Of a stretch of DNA of 64,000 bases, positions 34,880 to 44,286 are shown piece by piece. The stretch covers positions 1,736,001 through 1,800,000 of the forward strand of contig NZ_AP025472.1 in the NCBI RefSeq assembly GCF_024347395.1, read 5' to 3'. The stretch's first letter is position 1. Every line of letters begins with the position of its first letter. The translations under genes were made by a program, and so were the position numbers. This DNA is from Vibrio cortegadensis (lineage in GTDB: Bacteria > Pseudomonadota > Gammaproteobacteria > Enterobacterales > Vibrionaceae). The notes below the pieces were generated by a model. That model worked only from the letters and a program-made list of their open reading frames with translations. It was not told the origin of the DNA and searched no databases.

Positions 34880-36423
34880 TAGCTCTTCCTAATGCCATAA
34901 TCACGTAGTTTATTGGCAATTGACGTATGCGATACATTCAAACGCTTCGCTAACTTACGACTTGATGGGAAAGATTGATACAGGCGCTCTAAAATTTGTG
35001 ATTCGTAATCTTTCATAATGTCATCAAGCGAACCATCAATATTCAGTGACGCTACATTGGAACTTACAGGATCCATTTGAGGAAGGTTAAAGTGCTCAAT
35101 GCTTAATGTATCCCCAGACATCTCTGTGAGCGCTCGAAGTGCCATGTTATCGAGTTGGCGCATGTTTCCAGGCCATTGATAATTAGCAAGCTGCTCAATC
35201 AGCTCATGGGCAATATCGGGTTTAACCATTCCTAACTGCTGGGCGTATTTTGCTGCAAAAAGTTCCAGCAAAGGCGCAATATCATTCGAACGTTCACGCA
35301 GCGCTGGTATCGATAACGTAAGCACATTCAAGCGATAGAATAGATCTTCACGGAAAGTGCCCGCTTCGGCTAAATCGGCTAATTTATGCCTTGTAGAAGC
35401 GATGATGCGGACATCCACATGCACCTCAAGCTCTTCACCGACACGGCGGAATGTACCATCTTGCAAGAAACGCAGTAACTTGATTTGCAAATGTGGGCTC
35501 ATTTCCCCAATTTCATCGAGGAACACGGTGCCGCCATTTGCCTGTTCAAAGATGCCTTTATGGCCTTGTTCATGGTTAAATGAGCCCGGCGCATGCCCAA
35601 ACAGTTCCGTTTCAGCAACATCATCAGGCATAGAAGCGCAGCTCAATACCAAGAATGGGCATGAAGAACGGTTGGAGCGGTTATGGCACGCTTTGGCAAG
35701 CATCTCTTTTCCGGTACCGGTTTCGCCTTCGATCAGCAGAGGTTGATCAAGCATCGCCAGTTTTTTCGATTGACTCATCAAGGCTTTGTGACGATTTGAA
35801 ATTCCAACGAAATGCTCGAAGCCTAAGTTATTCTGTTCAGGTAAGGTTTCATTGATCGTTTGACTCTGCAACCCAGAGCGAATCGTCATTACCGCACTGG
35901 CTAGCATTGACTCATTTGAATCGCTGCTGAGATAAACAGGCATGATTTCGAGATTGTAATCCAGGCCACCTAGAACGATTGTTTGGCGCTGTCTTGCAAT
36001 ATTACCTTCAATCCAACGAGAGAAGTTGAAGCTTGGGATGAGAGTTGAGACAAATTCGCCAAGCATTTCCGTTTCTGTTTTTGCGAACAGCTTCAATGCC
36101 GCATGGTTTGCCATATCGACGGACCCTTTCAGATCAATCGCTAAAACAGGATCAGGTAAGTTTGCCAATAAGGCGATCAGCTCAGTGTTATGTCGTTCAC
36201 TTGGCATGAATTGAATCTTTTTGACATCTTTTACGCCTGTAATTCTGCGTATTTCTGTCATCAATTCACTAAAAGTATCAAAATCAATGTCTGGGCAATT
36301 TAGGTAGATGATTCCCGTCACATCAATTTCGATTCCTCGTAAATCAATGCTTTTCGTCGCTAAAATATCAAGTAGCTCACGGGTTAAACCAAGTCGATCT
36401 TCACAAGAAACTTCTAAACGCAC
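34879..36423 (-). CDS. tyrR: aromatic amino acid transcriptional regulator TyrR
   Basis: 514-residue regulator that binds Tyr, Phe or Trp and controls aromatic amino acid biosynthesis and transport genes. Domains: ACT-like (1-75), PAS (about 80-170), sigma-54-type AAA+ (about 205-430; Walker A GETGTGKE, Walker B TVFLDEIGEM) and a C-terminal Fis-like HTH (SSRKLAKRLNVSHTSIANKL). As in true TyrR, the GAFTGA loop needed for sigma-54 contact is replaced (GHAPGSFN), so it acts with sigma-70. Synteny with ycjX, ycjF and rimJ supports the call. No 'partner' aromatic gene lies adjacent. Confidence 0.94.
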   Translation of the reverse strand: MRLEVSCEDRLGLTRELLDILATKSIDLRGIEIDVTGIIYLNCPDIDFDTFSELMTEIRRITGVKDVKKIQFMPSERHNTELIALLANLPDPVLAIDLKGSVDMANHAALKLFAKTETEMLGEFVSTLIPSFNFSRWIEGNIARQRQTIVLGGLDYNLEIMPVYLSSDSNESMLASAVMTIRSGLQSQTINETLPEQNNLGFEHFVGISNRHKALMSQSKKLAMLDQPLLIEGETGTGKEMLAKACHNRSNRSSCPFLVLSCASMPDDVAETELFGHAPGSFNHEQGHKGIFEQANGGTVFLDEIGEMSPHLQIKLLRFLQDGTFRRVGEELEVHVDVRIIASTRHKLADLAEAGTFREDLFYRLNVLTLSIPALRERSNDIAPLLELFAAKYAQQLGMVKPDIAHELIEQLANYQWPGNMRQLDNMALRALTEMSGDTLSIEHFNLPQMDPVSSNVASLNIDGSLDDIMKDYESQILERLYQSFPSSRKLAKRLNVSHTSIANKLRDYGIRKS

Positions 36424-36498
36424 AGAGTAATCCTAAGTAGAGGTGTCAGGAAATGTTGACAGTAGTGTGAATTAAGCTCTGTGTGTCGTCAAGCCATC

Positions 36499-36532
36499 AA
36501 GCCCCTGTTTTCATAACAGAGGCGGCTTTTTC
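36499..36532 (+). other. hairpin with T-tract on the plus strand between tyrR and ycjF
   Basis: aagcccctgtt (36499-36509) can pair with the region 36515-36528, followed by TTTTT on the plus strand. No plus-strand gene precedes it; on the minus strand (the coding strand here) it has A residues on the upstream side and no T run after it. It may be a processing signal or terminate an antisense RNA. Confidence 0.35.
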
Positions 36533-36534
36533 TC

Positions 36535-37596
36535 TTATTTTATACCAACAGTTTGCACCTTATTCACGATTTGCTTGCGGATGGTTGATAAACGTACAGC
36601 TCGATCTTTTTTCCATGGAATTGGTCGAAGCAGTGACATTGCTTTGATCCCTAGCCTTGCAGTCAAGATTCCGACACCGATACCTTGACCAGCGCGTGCC
36701 GAAACTTTTCCCGCTAAATCCATAGACAGCAGATCCATACTTGCATCAACGGCCAACTCACTCGCGCCCGCTGCCGCCATATTGATCAGAACCAATTTGA
36801 ACAGTTTCACTCGCGACCAGTAACCTAGCTCAACACCATAGATATCCGCTAATTTGTCGATCATCTTAAAGTTTCGCCACGCCACAAGCAGCATATCAGC
36901 AACCGCCAGTGGGCTGATCGCCACCAATAACGCCGCCTCACCTGAGAGCTGAGACACTAATTTGGTCGCCTGCTTATCTTGTTGAGCCACTACCATGGCA
37001 TCGTACATGTCGAGTACTTCAGCATCACTGTGCGCTGGATTTATGCTATTTATCCATTTATCGTAAGCTGGGCTCTCCGTTGCAATACCTCCCTCTTTCG
37101 CTAACGACTGACAAAAGCTTTTACCTTTGCCGACACTATCACTGGCCAGTAAAATTTCGCTCTGTTCTTGAACACTGAAATGAGCTTTAAGTTTACGTAG
37201 CTTCCATAGCTCTTTGCCGATGGCTCCTAAACCCAAAGAGGCAATAGCCGCAATGAATGATGCCCAGCCTAATGCCAACCAATCGGCGGTTTGAATCGCG
37301 ACGATGACCGTATCAATGGCCTGCCAAGCGACAAGCCCTGAAAATGCCGAAGCTAATGTTGTTGCAATCCAACTGCGTGTTTTACTTGGTCTTATAACAC
37401 GCTCTAATTGATCTTCGCTTTCTATTGGCGACTCGTTTTCATTATCCTCAACCGTTGTTGGGATGAAGGTTTCCGCTGATTCAAATTGCAACTGAGCGTT
37501 CAGTTCTGGGGATGAGGATGAGTCCGCGGACTCTTGCTCTTTTTCTACTGAACCCAAAGGTTGATCAAAGACTTGCTTCGTTTTTAACTCGATCAT
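36535..37596 (-). CDS. ycjF: YcjF-family inner-membrane protein (TIGR01620-like)
   Basis: 353-residue protein with a long acidic N-terminal tail (about 1-75), two TM helices (about 85-105 and 110-130) and a C-terminal helical domain (about 215-320) with small-residue-rich hydrophobic stretches (LVLINMAAAGASELAV). It matches the YcjF family, always adjacent to YcjX; the pair is linked to envelope stress in enterics (psp-associated), but the mechanism is unknown. It overlaps ycjX by four bases (ATGA). Confidence 0.88.
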   Translation of the reverse strand: MIELKTKQVFDQPLGSVEKEQESADSSSSPELNAQLQFESAETFIPTTVEDNENESPIESEDQLERVIRPSKTRSWIATTLASAFSGLVAWQAIDTVIVAIQTADWLALGWASFIAAIASLGLGAIGKELWKLRKLKAHFSVQEQSEILLASDSVGKGKSFCQSLAKEGGIATESPAYDKWINSINPAHSDAEVLDMYDAMVVAQQDKQATKLVSQLSGEAALLVAISPLAVADMLLVAWRNFKMIDKLADIYGVELGYWSRVKLFKLVLINMAAAGASELAVDASMDLLSMDLAGKVSARAGQGIGVGILTARLGIKAMSLLRPIPWKKDRAVRLSTIRKQIVNKVQTVGIK

Positions 37597-38975
37597 TTCA
37601 ATTTATCTCCAATCAAATACTCTAAAGCTTTATCCAGTCTTAGATGCTTACAGGGTTCATCAGAACTCGATTCCATTGGTCTAAAGCTGGTAAATTCAAA
37701 ACCATTCGTGTCCCAAAATGCGCTATTAGGTAATTTTTTAGGAACATCACCCGGGAACATAGTCATTGGAACGCCGTCTACCGTGGTTCCTTGTAAAGCT
37801 GGAACGTTGGTTTGGCCTGATGAGATAAAACCTGTCGAGGTCGCTTGCACCGATGCAATGCTCATACAGCTCATATCAATATGTTCAAACGCTGCATTTT
37901 GCCACGCTGGGTGTACCATCTGTTGTAACAACGACACTAAGTTAGGGTGCTGTTCTGGTGTTACGTGATCGGCCTTGGTAGCGGCAAACAATATTTTATC
38001 AATCCTTGGCGAAAAGAGACGCTTGAGTATGTTACTGCGCCCGTATCGGAAGCTTTTCATTAACTGCTCTAACGCATGGCGCATATCATGAAATGAATCG
38101 GCCCCTGCATTTAGTGGTTGTAAGCAATCCACCAAAACGATTTGACGATCAAATGTTGAAAAGTGATGTTTATAAAATGCTTTCACGACTTTCTGTTGAT
38201 ACTCTTCATAACGCGCTTTAAGCATCGCATATTGACTTGTTTTGCTAACCTTGCCCTGCTCTTCTTCGCTAAGTTGCAACGGAAAAAATTGCAGCACTGG
38301 CGCACCTTCTAATTCTCCTGGAAGAACAAACCGCCCAGGTTGTACCCAATGCAAACCGATATCTTTACAAGCATGCAAATAAGAGGTGTAACTCTCTGAT
38401 ATTTCAGCAAGCTGTTTTTCGTTGGCTTCATCTTGTGCTGAAAATACTTCAAGCTGTGTGAGCCAATTCTGGGCTAAATCTTTACGACGACCTTTCAAAG
38501 CCTCATATTGCGTTTGGCTCCACTCTTCAAAGTTCATATCGAGCAAAGGTAAATCCAGTAGCCATTCTCCCGGATAATCGACAATATCTAAATGTAACGT
38601 CGCGGATTTACTCAGTAATTTCTTACTGCGTTTCTCTGGTGCATATTTCAACGCTAAGCGGATTTCACTGACATCTCGGGTTGGTGATGGCCATGCAGGA
38701 GGCGTTGCATGTAGTGATTCCATCGCGTCATCATAAGCAAAACGGGGGATCATCATATTGGTTTGTGGTACACGCTTAGCACCAATTAAACGCCCATCGC
38801 GAGCAGCAGACAGTAGTGGCAGATTTTGGTGCGTAGAAGTGTGCAATAGCTGATTAACCATTGAAGTGATAAATGCCGTTTTACCCGCTCTAGACAAGCC
38901 AGTTACCGCTATGCGTAAATGGGAGTCCATTCCGCGATGGATCAAATCATTCATCTCTTGGGTTAATCTTTTCAT
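37593..38975 (-). CDS. ycjX: YcjX-family GTPase-like protein
   Basis: 460-residue P-loop protein. Walker A is GLSRAGKTAFI (residues about 26-36) and the Walker B-like DxxG motif is in DYPGEWLLDLP. It is the conserved partner of YcjF, upstream in the same operon. Its biochemical role is undetermined; family members bind GTP or ADP and are stress-linked in enterics. GGAG sits eight bases before ATG 38975. A terminator-like element lies about 65 bp upstream, so it seems to start a new operon (ycjX-ycjF, possibly tyrR-rimJ). Confidence 0.9.
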   Translation of the reverse strand: MKRLTQEMNDLIHRGMDSHLRIAVTGLSRAGKTAFITSMVNQLLHTSTHQNLPLLSAARDGRLIGAKRVPQTNMMIPRFAYDDAMESLHATPPAWPSPTRDVSEIRLALKYAPEKRSKKLLSKSATLHLDIVDYPGEWLLDLPLLDMNFEEWSQTQYEALKGRRKDLAQNWLTQLEVFSAQDEANEKQLAEISESYTSYLHACKDIGLHWVQPGRFVLPGELEGAPVLQFFPLQLSEEEQGKVSKTSQYAMLKARYEEYQQKVVKAFYKHHFSTFDRQIVLVDCLQPLNAGADSFHDMRHALEQLMKSFRYGRSNILKRLFSPRIDKILFAATKADHVTPEQHPNLVSLLQQMVHPAWQNAAFEHIDMSCMSIASVQATSTGFISSGQTNVPALQGTTVDGVPMTMFPGDVPKKLPNSAFWDTNGFEFTSFRPMESSSDEPCKHLRLDKALEYLIGDKLK

Positions 38976-39040
38976 TCAACATACTCCAGTAATTATTCGC
39001 TAAGAGTATGCAATATCAAACATTAATGCTAGATGAACGA

Positions 39041-39068
39041 AAAAGCCTCCGAAAAAATCAGAGGCTTT
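39041..39068 (-). terminator. terminator after the 61-aa membrane protein gene
   Basis: On the minus strand an 8-bp stem (39061-39068 with 39042-39049), extended by neighbouring pairs, with an 11-base loop is followed by a T run. It ends the transcript of the small membrane protein gene. Confidence 0.78.
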
Positions 39069-39102
39069 ATAGTCGTTTCTACCAGTTTACAGCAAAAATC
39101 CG

Positions 39103-39288
39103 CTAGTCTTCTTCGATCAATTTATAAATCACAAAAAGTGCAATCTCAAGCAGCCCAGCCAATACCAGAGCAATAGTAATGTATTTATCGTTGAATATTG
39201 AAATACCATGAAGAATCAAATCATATCCAACAAACGCACTGATAATGATCAGTACCGCTAGCTGAACGAATTGAATAAAACGAGTCAT
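39103..39288 (-). CDS. small membrane protein, 61 aa
   Basis: Two predicted TM helices: about residues 8-28 (VQLAVLIIISAFVGYDLIL) and 36-56 (ITIALVLAGLLEIALFVIYK), with an acidic C-terminal tail (LIEED). AGGAG five to six bases before ATG 39288 and a terminator downstream make it a convincing gene. I do not recognise a named family. It lies next to the envelope-stress-linked ycjX/ycjF pair but is separated by its own terminator. Confidence 0.68.
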   Translation of the reverse strand: MTRFIQFVQLAVLIIISAFVGYDLILHGISIFNDKYITIALVLAGLLEIALFVIYKLIEED

Positions 39289-39341
39289 AAAAGCTCCTGA
39301 CTTTTGTTGTGAATAAAGGCTGAAAAAGCAATAGCCCTTGA

Positions 39342-39389
39342 GGAAAACGAATTAGGAGCCAGACTCAGACATCAAACCGACTCCTAATT
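39342..39389 (-). terminator. hairpin after the fumarase gene
   Basis: A perfect 9-bp stem (39350-39358 with 39381-39389) with a 22-base loop lies seven bases after the fumarase stop on the minus strand. It is followed by CGTTTTCC, a weak T-tract, so it is either a weak intrinsic terminator or a 3'-protective stem. Confidence 0.6.
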
Positions 39390-39395
39390 AAAACG

Positions 39396-40913
39396 TTATG
39401 CGTTGGCTTCAGCGATTTTAACTTTCCATGTATCTGGGCCAATTTGGTGTGCGTTCGCACCCGTTGAATCGACTGCTACGGTCACAGGCATATCTTCAAC
39501 TTCAAATTCGTAAATCGCTTCCATACCCAAATCTTCAAAAGCAACCACACGCGCTTTCTTAATCGCTTTAGCAACCAGATAAGCCGCACCGCCGACTGCC
39601 ATCAAATAGACCGCTTTATGATCTTTAATCGACTCTACCGTTGCAGGCCCGCGTTCTGCTTTGCCTATCATACCCATGATACCCGTTTCATTAAGCATCA
39701 TATCGGTAAATTTATCCATTCGTGTTGACGTTGTAGGACCAGCAGGACCCACAGCTTCATCACCGACTGCATCTACAGGACCTACGTAGTAGATAAACTT
39801 ACCTTTGAAGTCGACACCTTCAGGTAAACCTTCTCCACTCTCTAGCATGCCTTGAATGCGCTTATGAGCAGCATCTCGACCCGTTAAAATTTTGCCTGAC
39901 AAGAGCACGGTTTCACCCGTTTTCCACTCTTGTACGTCCTCTTTTGTTACTTCATCAAGATTTACACGTCGAGTATTTGCGCCTGCTTCCCAAGTGATGT
40001 CTGGCCACTCTTCAAGTTTTGGTGGCGTTAGCTCGGCAGGGCCGGAACCATCAAGAGTGAAATGAACGTGACGAGTGGCGGCACAGTTCGGAATCAAACA
40101 CACAGGTTTTGAAGCAGCGTGAGTCGGGGCAGTTTTGATCTTAACATCGACTACGGTGGTTAAACCGCCTAAGCCTTGAGCACCAATTCCCAGTTTATTC
40201 ACGCGATCGAAGATATCTAAACGCAGCTCTTCTTCTGCATTTTGAGGTCCACGTTCAATGAGTTCATGAATATCGATATGTTCCATCAGAGATTCTTTTG
40301 CCAATACCGCTGCTTTTTCAGCCGTACCGCCAATACCTATGCCTAACATGCCCGGTGGACACCAACCCGCTCCCATTGTAGGTAAGGTTTTTTCCACCCA
40401 CTCAGCAATGTCATCCGATGGGTTTAGCATCACCATTTTGGTTTTGTTTTCGCTACCGCCGCCTTTTGCCGCGATTTGAATTTCGACGGTATCACCCGGG
40501 ACCATATTGATATGAACAACCGCCGGAGTATTGTCTTTGGTGTTAATACGTTTACCCGCAGGATCCATTAAGACAGAGGCTCTCAATGGGTTATCTGGGT
40601 TAAGATATGCCTGACGAACGCCTTCATCAACCATTTGTTGGACAGTAAGATCGGTGGTTTCCCATGTTACGTCCATGCCGATATTGACGAAACAAGTCAC
40701 AATACCTGTATCTTGGCAAATTGGGCGGTGCCCTTCTGCTGACATACGGGAATTAATCAAGATTTGAGCAATCGCATCCTTTGCTGCTTGGCTCTCTTCT
40801 TTCTCATAGGCTTTTTCTAGTGCTTGGACAAAGTCTAGAGGGTGGTAATAAGAAATATATTGAAGTGCGTCAGCGACACTGCTGATCACATCTTGCTTGC
40901 GAATAACCGTCAT
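39396..40913 (-). CDS. fumA: class I fumarate hydratase (iron-sulfur)
   Basis: Converts fumarate and malate in the TCA cycle. The 505-residue, single-chain type carries a [4Fe-4S] cluster; candidate ligands are Cys66 (PICQDTG), Cys185 (GWCPPGML) and Cys277 (IPNCAATRH). The catalytic-site segment GPTTSTRMDKF and the GKAERGPATVESIK region are intact. Such enzymes are oxygen-sensitive and used together with or instead of stable FumC. ATG 40913 has AGAGG seven bases upstream; the gene is divergent from pabB. Symbol fumA is by similarity to FumA/FumB. Confidence 0.93.
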   Translation of the reverse strand: MTVIRKQDVISSVADALQYISYYHPLDFVQALEKAYEKEESQAAKDAIAQILINSRMSAEGHRPICQDTGIVTCFVNIGMDVTWETTDLTVQQMVDEGVRQAYLNPDNPLRASVLMDPAGKRINTKDNTPAVVHINMVPGDTVEIQIAAKGGGSENKTKMVMLNPSDDIAEWVEKTLPTMGAGWCPPGMLGIGIGGTAEKAAVLAKESLMEHIDIHELIERGPQNAEEELRLDIFDRVNKLGIGAQGLGGLTTVVDVKIKTAPTHAASKPVCLIPNCAATRHVHFTLDGSGPAELTPPKLEEWPDITWEAGANTRRVNLDEVTKEDVQEWKTGETVLLSGKILTGRDAAHKRIQGMLESGEGLPEGVDFKGKFIYYVGPVDAVGDEAVGPAGPTTSTRMDKFTDMMLNETGIMGMIGKAERGPATVESIKDHKAVYLMAVGGAAYLVAKAIKKARVVAFEDLGMEAIYEFEVEDMPVTVAVDSTGANAHQIGPDTWKVKIAEANA

Positions 40914-41128
40914 TGCATGCCTCTTTTAATAGTTCTGCTTCCTAATAATACCACTTGTTAAATTCTCATTATGTTGAGCTATTTATTGTCAATGCATCTG
41001 AACAGATAGATACAGTTGACTTATGTATGAGGAATCAACGAAGTAGCACCTTTAATATAATTTTATGATACTCTTGCTTTCCTTCACAAGCCATGCAGTG
41101 ATTGAACTCTTTGTCACAAATTAAACAA

Positions 41129-42532
41129 ATGAATAACGAAACGCACCAAATCCAAATAAAGACGATTACCTATCAGCCCGATCTTGCTAAGCAGTTGTTT
41201 TCTCTCATTGAGGCTCAACCTTGGGCAATGCTGCTACGTTCTGCCTCAACTGAGCATATCGATAGTCGGTTTGACATCTTAGTCGCCCAGCCGATTGCGA
41301 CACTGAAAACCAAAGGTGAGATCACTGAGGTTCAGCGATTAGACCAAGGCTATTCTTCAAACGAAACCATTCAATCGACGGATGACCCATTTTCACTCCT
41401 TAGCCACTATCAAAACCTTTTGTTGCCTTCACAAAGCTGTGAGCTTGATGTGCCATTTGTGGGTGGTGTGCTGGGTTACTTTAGTTACGACTTGGGCAGA
41501 CGAGTCGAAAGTGTCGATAGCATAGCAGTACAAGATATTGATTGTGCGGATATGGCTGTAGGTCTGTATGAATGGGCGGTTATCGTCGATCACAAAGAGA
41601 GCAAAGCTTACGTTATTGGACTGAATGTCGAGCAACATTGGCAGTGGTTGAACCAACAGGCACCTGACTCCTCTGACCGATCTCCGTTCAAATTAACTGC
41701 ACCGTGGCAGTCAAATATGACCAAAGCGACTTACAGTGAAAAATTCCATCACGTCCAAAATTACTTGCTCGCGGGTGATTGCTACCAAATCAATTTAGCC
41801 CAACGTTTCTGTGCCCCTTATCTAGGCTCTGAATGGAATGCTTATCAGAGTTTAGAAGCGTTTAACTTAGCACCGTTTTCTGCCTTTATTCGCACCGATG
41901 AAGCAGCGATTATCAGCGTATCTCCAGAGCGATTTTTAGAATTAAACCAAACGAAAATAGAAACGAAACCAATTAAGGGAACTCGCCCTCGCTCTAAGGA
42001 TGAAAATCTTGATCGTGAATACGCGAATGATCTTGCCCATGCGGAGAAAGATCAAGCAGAAAACCTTATGATTGTGGACTTGTTGCGTAATGACATTGGT
42101 CGCGTAGCCAAACCCGGCACGGTGCACGTACCTAAGTTATTTGATATTGAAAGCTTTCCGGCGGTCCACCATTTAGTGAGCACCATTCGCGCAGATTTGG
42201 ATGATCAATACCAGGCGGCCGACCTGTTACGAGCTTGTTTTCCTGGAGGTTCGATTACTGGCGCGCCGAAAATTCGAGCCATGCAGATCATTGAAGAACT
42301 CGAACCCCATAGACGTTCAGTGTATTGCGGCAGCATTGGCTATATTAGCCGCCATGGAAGGATGGACACCAGTATTACCATTCGAACTCTGGTCGCTGAA
42401 GACAATATGATTTACGCATGGGCGGGAGGTGGCGTGGTCGCGGACAGTCAATGCGATTCCGAATATCAAGAAACGTTAGACAAACTATGTCGAATTCTGC
42501 CGATTTTAACTGAGCTCAATGCCGACCAGTAA
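41129..42532 (+). CDS. pabB: aminodeoxychorismate synthase component I
   Basis: Adds ammonia to chorismate to make 4-amino-4-deoxychorismate for p-aminobenzoate and folate. About 467 residues in the chorismate-binding fold; the sequence PIKGTRPR contains the Lys that distinguishes PabB from anthranilate synthase (PIAGT), and ENLMIVDLLRNDIGR, FPGGSITGAPKIRA and SIRTLV-like core motifs follow. No good Shine-Dalgarno is visible at either candidate start: ATG 41129, or TTG 41102 that would add nine residues. pabA is not adjacent. Confidence 0.91.
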   Translation: MNNETHQIQIKTITYQPDLAKQLFSLIEAQPWAMLLRSASTEHIDSRFDILVAQPIATLKTKGEITEVQRLDQGYSSNETIQSTDDPFSLLSHYQNLLLPSQSCELDVPFVGGVLGYFSYDLGRRVESVDSIAVQDIDCADMAVGLYEWAVIVDHKESKAYVIGLNVEQHWQWLNQQAPDSSDRSPFKLTAPWQSNMTKATYSEKFHHVQNYLLAGDCYQINLAQRFCAPYLGSEWNAYQSLEAFNLAPFSAFIRTDEAAIISVSPERFLELNQTKIETKPIKGTRPRSKDENLDREYANDLAHAEKDQAENLMIVDLLRNDIGRVAKPGTVHVPKLFDIESFPAVHHLVSTIRADLDDQYQAADLLRACFPGGSITGAPKIRAMQIIEELEPHRRSVYCGSIGYISRHGRMDTSITIRTLVAEDNMIYAWAGGGVVADSQCDSEYQETLDKLCRILPILTELNADQ

Positions 42533-42568
42533 AGCTCTAGGCCAATTTTGAAGATGGGGTAATTTAAG

Positions 42569-44281
42569 TTAGCCCCACTTCTCTAACATGGCTTTAAGAT
42601 CGTCAGCGGTATAAGGCTTGGTCAGGATGTCATCCATCCCACACTGAATACACTCTTCACGCTCTTCCAGTGTAGTGCCTGCGGTCAAGGCTAATATTGG
42701 TAGATTGTAACCCAATTCACGCAGCCTTTTTGTTGCTTCAAAGCCGTCCATTTCTGGCATTCGACAATCCATAAAAATGACATCGAACGACTGGCAAGCG
42801 ACCGTTTTTAATGCTTCAACTCCATTCATACAGGCGGTTGGTTTAATGCCCATTTTCTTCAACATTTGATTGATGATGACCTGATTGATACGAATATCGT
42901 CCACAACCAAAACGTTTAGCTGACTTAACTCTTTCTCACACAATTCTTTAACTGGGTTTCGCGTATCAATTACCTCTTCCTGAGCGACCGTTAAAGGAAG
43001 TGATAGTTGAAAGCGAGTGCCCTGCTTTATTTCACTGGTAAAGGAGATGTCTCCTCCCATCAAATCAACCAGCCGTTTACAAATAGCCAACCCAAGGCCC
43101 GTTCCTTCATAGTGACGGCTGCTTGATCGATCAGCTTGAGTAAAGGGTTCAAATAACTTCTCTTGTTGCTGAAGAGCAATACCAATGCCTGAGTCTTTTA
43201 CTTCAATATTAATGCGGTCGTCACTCCATACCGCGAGGAGTTTGACTTCACCTTGATGAGTAAACTTAATAGCGTTACCGACTAAATTCACAAGAACTTG
43301 CGTGATCCTTTCTAAGTCACCGATGAAGCATGTTGGCATTCTTCCTTCACTGCCAATATTGAGTACAATTCTTTTCTCGGCTGCTTTGGGTTTAAAAATA
43401 CCTTGTATTGTCGATTCCAATTGCTGCCAGTGAAACTTCTTAGGAATTAACTCCATCATGCCTGCGTCAATTTTACTGAAATCAAGCAAGTCATTGATAA
43501 TCGCCCGAAGCAACTCACCAGATTGACTAAGGTTATCAATATAGTCGGTTTGTATTTGATCGAGCTGAGTGTCTCTCAGTAATTCAGCACTACCGAGTAA
43601 ACCATTGAGTGGCGTTCTCAGTTCATGATTGATCATTGCTACAAAATCACGCGTAGAACGTTCCGATTCTTCTGCGCGTTGTCTAGATTCAATATGACGA
43701 TTCATGATCATCGAGCGACTAATCGCACTACAGAGCAAATCCCCAGCAAGCACGAGTTGTTTTTCGACGAAATCACGATCGCTGATTTCTGCATTCACCG
43801 CAAAACCAATCACGCCAACGATGTTGTGTTCAATGACCAGTGGAATACATAACTGCCTATCGATCCACTGAGGACGAGGAACGTCTTGGGCGATGACTTC
43901 TTGAGTCACTTTTCGAATAGATTTATCGCCGTACTCCAAAGCGCTTAAGCCGCTCATAGCGTTATTGGTCAAAGACAGGTAGCTTGATTCAATTACCGCG
44001 TTGTTAGTTAATCGCTGTAAAAAGTTAGCTAAAACTACGGCATCCAAATCACTAGAGATAAAAACCCGACTAAAACTGATCAACAAGGCATCTATCTGCT
44101 CTTCAAACTCTAACTTTTTGATATTAGATTCAGATGTGGCTTCTAATCTTTTTAATGCTATCTCTAATTTTTCATTCAACTCATAAAGTTCTAAGCTTTT
44201 ATTTTCTAAAAGCTTTTCCGCCTCTTTTCGTGATGCTATTTCACGCTTAAGCTTACGCTCTATTGGAGAATTTTCTGGCAT
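42569..44281 (-). CDS. hahK: hybrid histidine kinase associated with H-NOX
   Basis: 570-residue cytoplasmic hybrid kinase. Coiled coil (about 8-60), GAF-like domain (about 62-195), HisKA with His219 in NHELRTPLNGL, HATPase_c (about 325-440; VNLVGNAIKFTHQG, GTGLGLAICKRL) and a receiver with Asp505 in IFMDCRMPEMDG, ending at the C-terminus without an HPt domain. The H-NOX gene ends five bases upstream of its start, the layout of NO-sensing HahK/HnoK systems in Vibrio and Shewanella. There NO-bound H-NOX inhibits the kinase, and the receiver passes phosphate to an HPt protein. Which HPt is used cannot be seen here. Confidence 0.88.
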   Translation of the reverse strand: MPENSPIERKLKREIASRKEAEKLLENKSLELYELNEKLEIALKRLEATSESNIKKLEFEEQIDALLISFSRVFISSDLDAVVLANFLQRLTNNAVIESSYLSLTNNAMSGLSALEYGDKSIRKVTQEVIAQDVPRPQWIDRQLCIPLVIEHNIVGVIGFAVNAEISDRDFVEKQLVLAGDLLCSAISRSMIMNRHIESRQRAEESERSTRDFVAMINHELRTPLNGLLGSAELLRDTQLDQIQTDYIDNLSQSGELLRAIINDLLDFSKIDAGMMELIPKKFHWQQLESTIQGIFKPKAAEKRIVLNIGSEGRMPTCFIGDLERITQVLVNLVGNAIKFTHQGEVKLLAVWSDDRINIEVKDSGIGIALQQQEKLFEPFTQADRSSSRHYEGTGLGLAICKRLVDLMGGDISFTSEIKQGTRFQLSLPLTVAQEEVIDTRNPVKELCEKELSQLNVLVVDDIRINQVIINQMLKKMGIKPTACMNGVEALKTVACQSFDVIFMDCRMPEMDGFEATKRLRELGYNLPILALTAGTTLEEREECIQCGMDDILTKPYTADDLKAMLEKWG

Positions 44282-44286
44282 GTTCT

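Noticed and set aside
42553..42576. GGGG...CCCC hairpin at the pabB/hybrid kinase junction as a terminator
   Set aside because: The stem is only four or five pairs, partly inside coding sequence, and no T-tract follows.
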